Source: Diabrotica undecimpunctata (Eukaryota; Arthropoda; Insecta; Coleoptera; Chrysomelidae). From it: a DNA stretch of 64,000 nt. How positions within the stretch are numbered: the stretch's first letter is position 1; each line of letters starts with the position of its first letter. Where the stretch lies: contig NC_092807.1 of NCBI RefSeq assembly GCF_040954645.1, positions 27,128,353-27,192,352 of the forward strand. Reading direction: 5' to 3'. A program made the position numbers and the translations under genes. Below the pieces are notes generated by a model, which saw only the letters and a list, made by a program, of their open reading frames with translations, searched no databases and was not told where the DNA came from. Below, piece by piece: positions 51,971-63,650 of the stretch.

Positions 51971-53155
51971 GTTGATGTAAATTAAAATTAAATTCATAGA
52001 TGCTTCATTTCGGAAAGTTGTGTAACTATAAATTTAGATATTTATGTATTCAGGCATTAATATCAGTAGTAGATACTGTAAAAATCATTATGGTGAAGCG
52101 AACCTTGCAAAACGGATTATACGATAAAAAGAAAAACTATTATTGTGAAAAATAAACTTACAATATCCTTAAGCATACGTGCACGTGATATTAAATAAAA
52201 CATATTTCCATTCTGAGTGCATCTCTGTAGAGGGCTGAACGCGTCGCTTGTGTTTGTGTCTCACAGACCAATGTAACTTTAAGTAGCACTTCATGACTCC
52301 GTTGGTAGTAACCATTCCGTGTTATTTTATTCAGACATGAGGCACGGCTATATACAACTTGCCGCTCGTGCTCTAAATAAGTTCTCGATTTATGATCAAC
52401 TATTTCAAACTGTCAGTTGCGGATTTGTGGTAACATTATTTAAGTATGACACTAAGTTGACAGAATCATATTATATTAAAATTATGTCGAGCAACTATTC
52501 GGTATTACCTTTTTTGAATTTTCGCTAAGTAGATAAAACTTATGAAAAGTATATACGATGTAGTAACAATCCGTGTTAAGAGATTTTTGGAAATAATGAC
52601 TTTTATATCAAAGTAGAACTGTACAATATGGTGAGAATTTTTTTAACAATATCCCTATTTGTTTGCAATCCTTAATATAATTGGTAAGCCTGCGATAGAA
52701 CGCAAAAAAGGAGATACAGCTTCTTCCTACCTATAAAATAAAATACAAGTGAAAAAGCCAAAGTAGGTTCGCGAAATTAACACTAGTGACTTTATAAATG
52801 TGTTAACACCTTGACTGTGGCGGTTAAATACTTAATATACTAGTTCTTACGTCACATGAAACCGGAGATACGTTATGGTCTATTCTGTCTGTGCTTTACA
52901 TGCCTCCTACGGCATGTGTGTACATGTAAGTACTTCATGCCCTCTAGTACACAGAAGTATAACTTTTGCATACAGAAAAATATTATAGAAGTATTACTCT
53001 ACTTTCCTCTCAAGCAGGAAATGTCGCCAACATCCGGTGTAGCGCAGACAGCTAGGCAAACAGTATTCAGGTTGACCAGGGCAATCGGAATAAACAGTTA
53101 TAATCCTACGAACTTTTTTATCCACTATCCACGGTAACTTAAACCTAAAGATTTT
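51971..53155. other. No recognisable gene
   Basis: Less A/T-rich in places (52200-52330, 52840-53110), but I found no known protein. The 93-codon plus frame at 52856-53137 has a Cys-rich start (LFCLCFTCLLRHVCTC) with no family match I know. Confidence 0.4.
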
Positions 53156-53159
53156 AAAA

Positions 53160-54095
53160 CTTGACGACAGCCTCTACATAGCTTTCGTCGTTTCCTTCAA
53201 GGTCCTTCAGATTTGGTAAAAGTATGCACTCTTTTTATTGGAAGTGGTTTTTCTTCAGGTGATTGTATTAAATTATAAGCTAACTGACGTCAAAATTCTG
53301 TAATGCTCATTTTTGTTTCAGAGCAAACATTGAATATAATTAAACTATTAACAATAGCTGTTCCGAGGAGGATCATCTCAAATACTACTTTCCTAAAAAA
53401 ATTATTAAGAAAGAGTTATAACTTTTTTTTTCTCACCGGTACCATTTCAAGCTTCGAAGTAGCACTGTATGGTAAGATGACATCTGGTCAGAATAGTCTA
53501 CGCCTTTCTTTGCAGAGTTGTAATCAATTATACATTTCGGTTTCACAATATCCTCTTTTTGCCTATTCTGCTTTGCTGTTGGAATAAAATGTTTAGTATG
53601 GGCTGGGACACTTGAAATCATTAACACAGGTCTCTTATCCATCCACTTAATAATTCTTAAGTTCATCTTTCTTTTTTTCAATGACCTCTGTTGGCTTCAT
53701 CTTCTTGGACTGGTTAAAAATAGGTGGTATTTCTTTTCTGTTTCCTCTTAGAGTCCCACAGTACATCATATTTTCTGCTAACAATCTTTTAACGAGAGGT
53801 ATTTCTGAATAAAAGTTATCAGCAAATAATATTTTGCCAGCTTTATCTGTGATACACTGAAGTAATTTTAGAACAACTCCAGAGTGTACTACAGTAACTG
53901 GTTCTTGTTAATGTTTTCCTGTGTAAATACTTACATTGAAAGTATAGCCTTCAGGAGAACGGAGTTTGTATAGTTTCACTTGATATTTATGAGTTTTGTT
54001 GGGGATGTACTGACGAAAATGGAGTCTCCCTCTGAAAGGCACCATATATTTATCTATAACGAGAATGTTATGGGGGAGGATATCCAACTATGTTC
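53160..54095 (-). pseudogene. PGBD4-like piggyBac transposase, C-terminal two thirds
   Basis: On the minus strand from about 54080: DKYMVPFRGRLHFRQYIPNK then HKYQVKLYKLRSPEGYTFNV. SGVVLKLLQCITDKAGKILF leads to ADNFYSEIPLVKRLL with a catalytic Asp. MMYCGTLRGNRKEIPPIF follows, then KWMDKRPVLMIS, and CIIDYNSAKKGVDYSDQMSS with another catalytic Asp. The end has AIVNSLIIFN and IQSPEEKPLPIKRVHTFTKS. Stops near 53910 and 53310 and a few frame changes inactivate it. The N-terminus is absent beyond about 54095. Confidence 0.88.
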
Positions 54096-54539
54096 ATTGG
54101 GGAGGATAAATTCGCGTAATCAGAAATCACTCCACCCCACTACAATGCTCTAGACCATACTCTCACTACAATAGCAGGCTGATGCACTTTAGAGGCTACA
54201 AATCAGCAGAATGCTTGTCATGTGAAAGCCCTGATTACAACGACTACCACACGATAAATTATCTCGAACAATGCAGCACAGCGTGAGTGTTCTGGCCATT
54301 GTTATTTTTTGGACTGTAGCGTCAAAATGCGATGTAAATTTTAGACTTAAGTTTATTGTGTATTTATACTTTTAATTATTTTGCTTAATTTTGCCATTCA
54401 ATGGATCTGTTTTGCACTGCCAGCTGTTCTTTTGGGTTCTCTCTTCTCTTTTTAAAGGTAACTAACTGCTTGTATCTTCTTTGGGTTTATAGTTATTTTT
54501 CATTGAATACTCTATTTTTCTATGGTATCCAATGCCGTC
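54096..54539. other. No recognisable gene
   Basis: Unassigned. Possibly the 3' non-coding end of the minus-strand Jockey-like fragment that follows. Confidence 0.4.
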
Positions 54540-54860
54540 TATTAATTTGTTACAGTTTTATCTAGATTTTTGTGTTTTGCCGCAATCGCTGTGTTATCTG
54601 CAGAAAGGCTTAGTGATATCTCTGACGTTCTTGGAACGTCGGTAGTATAGATTATGTACAAAAGATGTAGTAGGAACGCTCCCTGTAGTACTTCAGCTTC
54701 CAGAGATCCATGCTCAGATAAAACATGTTCTATCTGAAACATGTTTTATCTGAACTAATCTTTATGTCACACTTTATTGAAGGCTTTGCTTACGTCCAGA
54801 AAGGCTGCTCCTGTATACAACCTGTCGTTAAATCCAGGTATTATGTACTCTGCGTATAGT
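54540..54860 (-). pseudogene. Jockey-like LINE RT fragment
   Basis: Minus strand: a piece near 54850-54780 reads like the 'YTGAxFLDVSKAF' box. The next frame has LSEHGSLEAEVLQGAFLLHL, LYIIYTTDVPRTSEISLSLS and ADNTAIAAKHKNLDKTVTN, where the catalytic FADD is changed to SADN. Same general type as the LINE at 45403, but a different and dead copy. Confidence 0.82.
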
Positions 54861-55550
54861 ATGCTATTTATAAAGTGGTTTTTTCTTTTAAGTTTTTATA
54901 TGGAGTTACATCTATTTGAATTTATTTTAATTATAACATTTTACTGTGTTGTGTTTTATTTTTATTTTAATATGTTTTAACTTAAACTGAAATTCAAAAT
55001 TGCACTCGTCAAGGATCTGTATGCCACAACTTGGTATTTGAAATATTGTTTACTATTTCGAGAAATGCACATGCAAACCAGTCTTCTCAGTTTCTCGGAG
55101 ATGTTAACTTTGTTTATGGTTTTTGATAACTGGTCCTCATAAGACACCAAACTCTCACTTATGCCTCCACGTGCCACACTCTGGATAACTGCATTGGACT
55201 GCAGGATAAACTAAGTGAGGGTAGCTAAATATGGTGAAATCACCGAACAACCATCCATATAAATGGTCCCCTTTAAATCTACAAACAGCTTCCTTAAGAA
55301 GGTGGAAGAGTGGTCTGAAGTAGAGACACTCTGTTACCTTTGGGTGGAAAAATCAACCCAGGCAAGAAATCAAGGCGGAAGAACCAATAAGGTCAACGGT
55401 ATCAGGATGCAGAAAGCAAAAAGAATCGACTGCAATCAAGATCCTTTATTGATGTCTTAAGAAAATCACTCATCATGGCAAGTAAAATGGCCCTGAGTAC
55501 CGGCGCTTTTTAAATGAAGCAGGGGCGCGAAGAATCTTAACTTGCTTTAA
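54861..55550. other. No confidently recognised gene
   Basis: A minus-strand frame at 54977-55177 (NKVNISEKLRRLVCMCISRN) may be LINE-derived, but I cannot place it. The stretch 55380-55550 could be the 5' part of the LINE beginning at 55555. Confidence 0.35.
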
Positions 55551-55554
55551 CGAA

Positions 55555-56690
55555 AAAATCGATAAAAATTGGAACATGGAATATTCGAATCCTACTAGGA
55601 GTAGGAAAGGTACATAATGTAATTTAAGAAATGAGCAGGAATACTATTGAAATATTAGGACTAAGCGAAGTAAGATGGCCCGGTACATGAAGACTAGAAA
55701 TTGATGACCATGTTATCTACTTCTCTGGAGTAGAAAATAACTGTCCTAAGCAATATGGCGTCGCATTCATCATACACAAAAACATTGAAAAATCTCTAGA
55801 AACTTTACCCCTTACTTCCAAATGATAGTGCTACTACACTATATAAAATAAATCAGCTATATAAAAACACTATATTGAATTTAATACAAGTACATGCAGA
55901 CCAACAGCAGACCCACAGCACCCAGAGAAGACAAAGAAGAGAATGAGGTAGAAAATTTTTATGGAGGAATAAGGGACATCACAAAAAGCTTCAAGAAACA
56001 CCACATCAATGTTATACTAGGCGACTATAATGCAAAAATCGGCAACGAAAAAGTAGCTGATATCACTGGATGATACGGATTAGGTACATGCAATGAGAGG
56101 GGTAATCGGCTAATACAATTTTGCAAAGAAGAAGAATATGTGGTATCAAAGACCTGGTTTAAATTAACTACCTCCCAGGCGAATTTATACCTGGAAATCA
56201 TCTCAAGACAATAATCAAAAGATTCTTAGGAATCAAATTGATTTTGTTTTAATAATTCATAGATTTAAATCAAGTATTAAGAGTGCAGAAACCTATCCAG
56301 GTATGGACGTAGGATGAGACCACACTCCAGTCGTTATCAATGTCAGACAAAAACTTAAGACAATAGGCTGAAAAAAACCAAGGGTGCAATATTGAAATAC
56401 TTCAAACCGAAGCTAATAAAGAAAGGGTAGCAATAAAACTTAATGAATACCTAAAAAAACCATAGTTGGAGTACAAATACAAAGAGAATAACTTAGGAAT
56501 ACAAAAAGTAAGAAATGGAAAAAATGGGTGACGGAAGATATTTTGGAACTCGTGGAAGAGAGAAGAAAACATAAAAGCAACCCAAATCTATATAAAGAAA
56601 TCCAAAGAAACAAAGCGGTCAATGTAGCTTTGTTCATATATCTGTCCAAAAAATGCCATTTTAATCAGTTGCCATCTAGAGCCTATAAAG
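55555..56690 (+). pseudogene. LINE endonuclease-domain fragment
   Basis: Reads KIGTWNIRILLGVGKVHNVI, then NTIEILGLSEVRWPGT with the catalytic Glu of an AP-type endonuclease, then YFSGVENN and GVAFIIHKNIEKSLETL. A stop and a deletion follow. Near 55950-56060 it continues FYGGIRDITKSFKKHHINVI and LGDYNAKIG, the 'GDFNAxxG' motif with catalytic Asp and Asn. A DFVL-type box is near 56240 and a GRDHTPV-like one near 56312. Then a linker before the RT to about 56690. RT missing. Confidence 0.85.
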
Positions 56691-56699
56691 AGACATCTT

Positions 56700-56999
56700 A
56701 GGGTCAGCAGCAACCCCCATTGGGAGTCTTAGGTTCCCATGCAGAGTATCTGTTAAGAACTTTAACATCACAGCATCTGTTTAACAAAATGTTACAAATA
56801 ACAAATTCTGTACCATTTTAAGGATTTTTACCCAAATATTTATTGGTTTGACTCATGCACACCTGGTAAGTATTTAACTACATTGCTTTTTTAACCTAAC
56901 ACTGCATGGGGTGATTGCGGGATGGATTGAGTAGCTCTGCGGTTACCACAGCCGGTTCCAAGACCAAATAAAATGTGGAGGATGATTGTCAAGGTTAGC
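56700..56999. other. No recognisable coding sequence
   Basis: Probably the junction and 5' non-coding part of the next LINE. Confidence 0.4.
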
Positions 57000-59712
57000 A
57001 ACCTACCAATCGTAAAAACAAATACTGCTCAAAGAAAAAATGTATAGCCTCGGAGCCGGATTGATACTATAAAGACGACTACGGCAAGAAATAAGGACAA
57101 GCAAAAAACATTTAAAATCCAGATGACAATTACTACTTGGAATATCAGATCGCTCAACTCAAGGGTCCAAGAAATATCCCAAGTGCTGAAAGAGAAAGAA
57201 ATAGACATTTGTGCTCTATAGGAAATAAAAAAGAAAGGAAAAGGACAATCAAAATTAGGTAAATACATACTAATCTTCAGTGGAGTAGCAAAAGAAAACA
57301 GGGCCAAAGAAGGTGTAGCCTTACTAATATATCAAAGGTACCAAAATCACATCAAAGAGTGTCAATACATATCAGAAAGAATAGTAACAGCAAAGACAAG
57401 AATGAAGAAGGAAGACCTGAATATCATCGGAGTATACGACCCAGAAAATAACAAGCCTCAAACAACAAGGGAAGGGTTTTACAGCCAATTACTACAAGTA
57501 GTAGATCAAGTCACAGGGAAGTCATACCCGGAATTAAGCAAAAACATAACGAGTATGTCAAAAACGAAAATGGAGAACTGATGATAAACTTCTGCACGAA
57601 TAACGAACTAAGAATAAACAACACATTTTTTGACCACAAATACCAACACAAATATACATTTAATTTTACATTTCACACCCGTGGACAAAGATATATGATA
57701 GATTATGTTATAACCAACAGAGATATACATCCATCGAAAATAAGTGACGTAAGATGCCTCAACTCAGCAGATGTAGATAACGATCATAGCCTAGTATTAT
57801 GTAAAATAAGAATAATCCTGAAATACTTCCTACCCAAGAGAGCGGCGAAGCACAAACAAAAATCAAAGTCGAAGGACTAAATACGGAATCCACAAAATAC
57901 TTATACGAACCAATTATAGGAAAGTAACGAACACTAACGTATCAAAAAAGAAAACACCATGGTTTAGAGAAGAAGTGAAGACAAAATGTGAAGAAAAGAA
58001 GAAAGCCTTTTCACAATACAGAACACAACAAACACAACAGACATACAACCACTATAAATGAATCAGAAATGAAACGAATATTTTAGTTAGACAAATAAAA
58101 AGGGAACACTGGCAAAACTTCTTAAAACAGATAAAACACGACTTCTACGGACCACAAAATGAAATATAGAGATTGATCAGAGGACAAAGAAAAGAGATAA
58201 ACGAACTAATAAATATGAAACACATTCAGAAGGAAACATGGATAGATTACTTTCGTTTCATATTTGCTAAAGGTAACGATAATGAATCACCAACACCAGA
58301 AGTGATGACAAACGAAGAAATAAATATTGAGGAGGAAGAGGTAAAGGCAGCATTAAGGTAATTAAAAAATAGAAAATCACCAGGAGAGGACAGAATACCA
58401 AACGAACTCCTAAAGTACGGAGGACCGGATCTGATCAAACAACTATTACAACTAATCCAAAAACTAATAGAACAAAACAGAATTCCTTAAGAATGGAGAC
58501 GAAGAATCCTAAAGCCTCTCTTCAAAAATTGAGACACACTGGACCCGGAAAATTACAGAGGAATTAATTTATTAAACTAAAATTAACAACCAAAGTGATA
58601 ACAAATAAACTAAATGAAATTATAACACTAGCAGAAGAAGAGCAAGGTTTTAGGACAAGAAGATCATGCACCGACGCTATATTAATAATAAGGCAAGTGC
58701 AAGAGAAATCATTAGAATTCAACAAACCGGCATATATATATTTCGTGGACCTTAAGAAGGCATTTGACCAGGTCAAACTAAAATACGTTATCCACTTACT
58801 GTACGCAAGAGAGATACCTCTAGAAATAATCAAAACAATCGAAAATATTTACCAAAACAACACAATAAAAGTAAAAGTAGACGAAGAACTAACCGACCCT
58901 ATTGAAGCTGGCAATGGGATAAGACACAGAGATTTCCTGAGTCCCCTATTGTTCAACCTGTTTATGGATGAAATAATAAAAATAGTAAGAACTAAAAAAG
59001 GATACCAAATGGGAGAAAAACAACTTAAAATAATCTGCTCTGCAGACGACGCAATACTACTCTCTCAAAATTAAGATGATTTACAACGCATGCTGCACCA
59101 ATTTAATATAACTGCCAGAAAATTTAACATGTTAATTTCCACAAAAAAGGCAAAATGCATGGTTACAACAGCCAATTTACTAAGATCTAAATTGGAGCTG
59201 GAAGGTCAGATAATAGAACAAGTGATGGAGTTTAAATATCTAGGCATCACATTATCTAGCTACGGAAAGCTCGGAACTGAAGTGAAAGATCAAGTGAATA
59301 GAGCAAACAAAGCCGCAGGCTGCCTGAATGAAACAATATGGAAAAACAAAAATATCGGGAAAAAAATGAAAGACAGAATTTACAAAACAGTCATCATATC
59401 AATAATGACATTCTCGGTAGGATGTTATAAACAGCAGAGATAAAAACACTACGGGACAGAGCTAGAAGTAAATATATACGACGTAGATGCAAGGTGGAGA
59501 ACATCAAGAACTGGTTAAGTAATAGAAGAGTAGAATGGAACGATCATATAAGCCGATTTACAACAATAGAATAGTAAAGACGGCAAGAAACGGTTCCCCA
59601 ATGGGAAGACGATCAGTAGGAAGACCACGAAAATGATGGAACGACAACTTACTGAAGGCACATTGAAAAACAGATAGTTATGTCTATACAAAAAGAAGAA
59701 GAAGAAGCTTTT
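57000..59712 (+). mobile_element. Near-complete LINE (endonuclease + RT), inactivated
   Basis: Endonuclease: MTITTWNIRSLNSRVQEISQ, DICAL with a stop in place of the residue before the catalytic Glu (EIKKKGKG), GVALLIYQRYQNHI, DLNIIGVYDPENNKPQ, then RYMIDYVITNRDIHPSKISD and DVDNDHSLVLCKIRI. RT: SPGEDRIPNELLKYG (near 58378), EEQGFRTRRSCTDAILIIRQ (58640), YIYFVDLKKAFDQVKLKYVI, GNGIRHRDFLSPLLFNLFMD. The catalytic box here reads CSADDAILLS, with Ser where Tyr is normal. Then MEFKYLGITLSSYGKLGTEV and the C-terminus, with an (AAG)n tail at about 59694-59707. The frame has about ten stops or shifts, including TAG at 58149 and 58359. Confidence 0.9.
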
Positions 59713-59792
59713 ATAACCATGTCAAAATTTATTCTTTACCTTTGTATTCACTAAAGTGGTAATACTTAATCCAGGTAAATACATTGATGATG

Positions 59793-60100
59793 GACATCTT
59801 CTTCTTCTTCAGCCTTCATTTATCCATTTTTGGACATAGGCCTCCTCCAATTGCTTCCACGCTTTTCTATCTTTTGCAATTCTCATCCACTGCTTTCCAG
59901 CTACAGCCGTTATATTGTCTATCCATCTCCTTTTGGGTCTTCCCACGCTTCTTTTTGTTTCTCGAAGTCTCCAGAATGTCATTTTATGAGACCATCTGTT
60001 GGTGTCTTGTCTTGCTACATTGCCATCTCAATGTCGCTATTTTTTCCATAATGTCTGTTGTCGGGTGATGATGGACACATTAGTCTGAAAACGTTCTGTA
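59793..60100 (-). pseudogene. LINE 3'-end fragment
   Basis: Minus strand: starts with a (GAAGAA) tail (59793-59808 on the plus strand reads CTTCTTCTTCTTC). The preceding coding end reads as the 'GRPKRRWIDNI...W..I..DR..W' type C-terminus, ending in a KMDK-like stop region. The short spacer of about 85 bases to the tail of the plus-strand LINE puts two LINE 3' ends facing each other. Confidence 0.7.
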
Positions 60101-61075
60101 ATGTAGCCTGAAAGGGTCTTGTTAATTATAAACCTTTTATAAAGGATTGTGGATTTCATAAAATTTGTTTCTTACTATTAATAAATTTAAGAAGTAATTT
60201 TTTTTAATATTGTCAAGGGTTCTAGAAGAAACTATTGTCTACTATACGCATTTGCTACTCTTAAGACACTTGTATTTGAATTGATATCTGTTCGAGTGAT
60301 ATTAAATTACAATAATTTTGAATTTTTTAAACTATAGCATGCAGCTCACCGCTATGATTATTCCCTTTTATTAGTTAGAATAATTTTGTTGAAATATTTG
60401 ATTTACGCTAGTCTCCGATATCAAAATGATTAGGTTGACTAGGTTTAATTACTAATTAATCTACTAGTAACCTTGTATCCATATTGTAAACAAAATATTT
60501 GTTTTAATGTTAATGGTATATTAATAATTAAACCATTTGTCAATATATTTCAAGTTTATATGATTAATAAATACTACAAGCTAATTATTAACTAATTGAA
60601 AGCAAATATTTGTAGTTGTTAATTAAATACCCGTTGAATTTAACCTCAATGCTACATTGAATCTTTAATTACCCAAAGTGGTAATAGAATTAAAATAAAA
60701 ATAATTGAAAAAGGTGGTACAGTAGGCGATACTGTAAATTTAAATATTATGTTTAAAATTAAATGAGTAACTTTATTATTTATTTATTATTTAGATTTTA
60801 AACAAATTATGTAGGTATGTTATATAGTACGTCCACTCTATCTTTTCCCATGCATGAAATTATTCACGAGTTGCTTTTTTTTACTGGGTCTCTTTTTTAA
60901 TCACAGAAACTAGTATTGCAAAATTAAGCCGCTTGTCCATAGAAATCGCTTATCTTTGATACCTTGTTGACTATAAATTATGACGTTTATAATTTTCATC
61001 GACAAGAACATTAGCTCATTTGTCGTGTTTATTGATTTATTTAAATAAAAGACATCGGATTTAAATTAAAAAAGG
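60101..61075. other. No recognisable gene
   Basis: Very A/T-rich, no motif. Confidence 0.4.
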
Positions 61076-61079
61076 ATGA

Positions 61080-61325
61080 CAATCAACGAGCATTAATTGA
61101 GCAAACTAGTATTACTGCTCTAAGAGCCAGATTTCTTCGTAAATATATGGAAAATATTGAAAGTGTATTTACAAGAGAACTTGTTTTTTAGATGAAATTT
61201 GGATTAACTCCAAAGAAAATAAAACAAATTTTTGGCACGACAATAGTGCCAAAAGTATCCGAAAACCAGGAGGTTATGATGGTAAACGTTTTGTAATTGT
61301 TCACGCTGGTTCACGCAAATATATT
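61080..61325 (+). pseudogene. Tc1/mariner-superfamily transposase fragment
   Basis: Reads ALRARFLRKYMENIESVFTR, then after a frameshift LDEIWINSKENKTNFWHD (first catalytic Asp, normally LDETWxN), SIRKPGGYDGKRFVIVHAGS. The same DDE_3 family as 26300-27684, but a separate lineage. The second Asp and Glu are missing. Confidence 0.82.
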
Positions 61326-61359
61326 ATTATCGACTTTATATATATTTAATATATCTATA

Positions 61360-63650
61360 AGCCATTAATGCGGCACTAAATCAAAGGACTTCTTGTAGTC
61401 AATAAAGGCAGTAAAAAGGTTCCCTTTTTTGGTGTATGCCTGGTTAGAAATAACTGAGCCGATAATAAGTTGTTCTTCGCAACCCATGGAACCCTTAGCG
61501 CATCCTTTCTGTTAAGGCTCTATGATATTGTTTAGAGCTCAGTGTTGGCAGATACGCCGGACTACACAGGATGTGACCAATTTATACAAAGTTGGAAGAC
61601 AAGTAATTGGGCGGTACTTGGCTGGATCTTGGTTGTTATTTTGATCCTTTGGTATTAGATAAGTGGATCATTTTGTAAGAAATAATAGTATTTCCTGCGG
61701 ATTAGAGATAACATGACTAATCAACATTGACAAGTACTCATGAAAACTTCTTTTAGAAGTGTTGAACTCCGTCTGGTCCAGGAGATTTCCAGTTACGAAG
61801 CTTTGTGATAGTATTTTATAGTTCTTTAGTGGTGAAGGTTTCGTAAGAAATATTATTGTCACGCTGACAGTTGTTCGTTGTGTGTTCAATACATCCGGCG
61901 TTAAAATTTTTTTTAGGCTCTTCTCTCTATTCGGATTGCCGAATATAGGCCTCTCCTAATTCTCGCCATTCATCTCTGTTGCTTGTAAGACGTTTTCATA
62001 TTGGTACTGCAGTTGTTTTAATATCGTCGGTCCTGAGCATTTGCGGTCTTAGTCGTCTTTTAGCTTCATAAGGCCGCCAATTCCCAATTGCTTTATTTCA
62101 TCGGCCATCCTTAAGACGTTCGTTATGTCCAGCCCATTTCCATTTCAGTTTAGCTGCCTGTTTGACAGCATCTTTTACTTTTGTTCTATTACGAATGTCT
62201 TCATTGGTTTTATGATCTTTGAGTGAGAAACCCAGCATCTGTCATTCCATAGCTCTCTAAGTTTTTCTGATCTTCTCCATGTTTATTTTAGTGAATGTCC
62301 AGGTTTGAGCTCCATATGTAAGATATAGGATAGAGGAATTAAACACTTTGGTTTGCAGTCTTTGAGATAAATTGTGTTGAAAGTTAATTTCCTCAAAACT
62401 GATGAATTTCTTCTTGGCTTGTTATTTAATTTGTTTACAATTAATTAAAGTATAGGAAAACGATTAAGTGGATTTAAGTTTCCTATGATATGCTTTCTTT
62501 GCATGTTCAAAAAGGATATTTGTACTTTATTATTTAAAGGATATTTAACCTAACCTAACTTTGTATTTCATTAGGCGGCCTGAATAAACAGAATTTTTTT
62601 GTTTTAATGTGTCTAGGCATTGTTGAGGTGTGTTGTTTTCTGGATCATATTCTGAGTGTCTTAAAGTGTGAAACAATATTTTTTCAGCTCTCTTGATAAT
62701 TTTTCTACTTCTTGTTCCTCGTACGTTTTTTGTCCAATGTCCTTACGCAGTAATTCAATCTTCCTCAGCAGTCGTTCTTCCCAGGGTGCTATTCTGTTAT
62801 CAAACCTACCAATGTTGTGTTCTGATCTAAATGCCCATAACATAAGCAATTGCTGTTGATGCACATCAAATCAGCAAATAATGTATGGACTTCTGTGATA
62901 TAATTGGCTAGGACTTTAGTACTCACAATTCGTAACAGCGCTCATAGTTTCTTAAAAGAGTTTATTTTTGGCAGCGGTGGTCTGCTAAGTGTGTTTGTTC
63001 TACTAAACTCTTGTAAGGCAGGTGCCATTTCGTTTGACAGACTATTGTGTAACTCGTTATTGTCCTGCTGTATATTATCAGGTTGAGTTTCTTATATAAG
63101 AAGCTCAGGAATCTGACCATAGGGACTTCGACTTCGCTTTTGATCATATTGCGTCTGATTTCTGGGATACGATTGTTTCTTATAATTACCCGGTATTGGT
63201 TTGCTACTCGTTTTTTAGATACTTCGATTTCTGGATACTCTCTGCAAAATTCGGATTACAGTTGTTGTCGATAGCCAATCGTTTCTTGACCAAGGTTTGT
63301 CACCTTATAATAAATGGGCAAAATATTTTCATTCTTTGATGCAGTCCATTTCATGCGGTGCTTTCGTCGTCCTGCTTGAGTGAGCGCCGGCTGATGTTCC
63401 AGCGCAGTACCTTCAGTGAGTAGAGCTCTTGTTGTTGATTGGCTCATTTGTGGTTCTTCTAGTTATTGGGCTGTAACTGATTGTATTACAGGGGCTCGCC
63501 TCCTCAAAACATTACCACCGACGTCCCGCATGATGACTGGATACGTCCCGCATACGTCCTGCATACGTCCAGCGCCGGATTTAGATGTGCCCTGGCAATC
63601 ACCAGGCAGCGACCCTAAAGATAAATGATTAGACTCCATTTTCATTGGTG
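61360..63650 (-). mobile_element. R4/Dong-like LINE, interrupted by an RTE fragment
   Basis: On the minus strand, the N-terminal frame ends MSQSTTRALLTEGTALEHQP. Next RRKHRMKWTASKNENILPIY and YKVTNLGQETIGYRQQL, then VSKKRVANQYRVIIRNNRIP, a region typical of R4/Dong N-termini. WEERLLRKIELLRKDIGQKT and ENNTPQQCLDTLKQKNSVYS follow at about 62810-62600. After the RTE piece (61905-62380) the RT starts: TKLRNWKSPGPDGVQHF near 61800, then YLLP-like and KYRPIT-like regions near 61650-61580 and a WIDYKKAFD-like region near 61420. Stops are frequent, and the rest of the RT and the restriction-like endonuclease are missing. Confidence 0.72.
61905..62380 (-). pseudogene. RTE-like LINE C-terminal fragment, copy 2
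   Basis: Closely similar to 28640-29110 over its whole length (shared start CTCTATTCGGATTGCCGAAT), with more substitutions and several stops. Interrupts the R4/Dong-like LINE. Confidence 0.9.

Noticed and set aside
52856..53137. Cys-rich 93-codon frame
   Set aside because: Looks like a secreted or membrane peptide at first, but no convincing signal peptide cleavage context, splice sites or relatives are seen. Left unassigned.
59784..60068. Plus-strand frames of 73-94 codons, rich in Phe and Ser
   Set aside because: Antisense shadows of a LINE C-terminal coding sequence on the minus strand.
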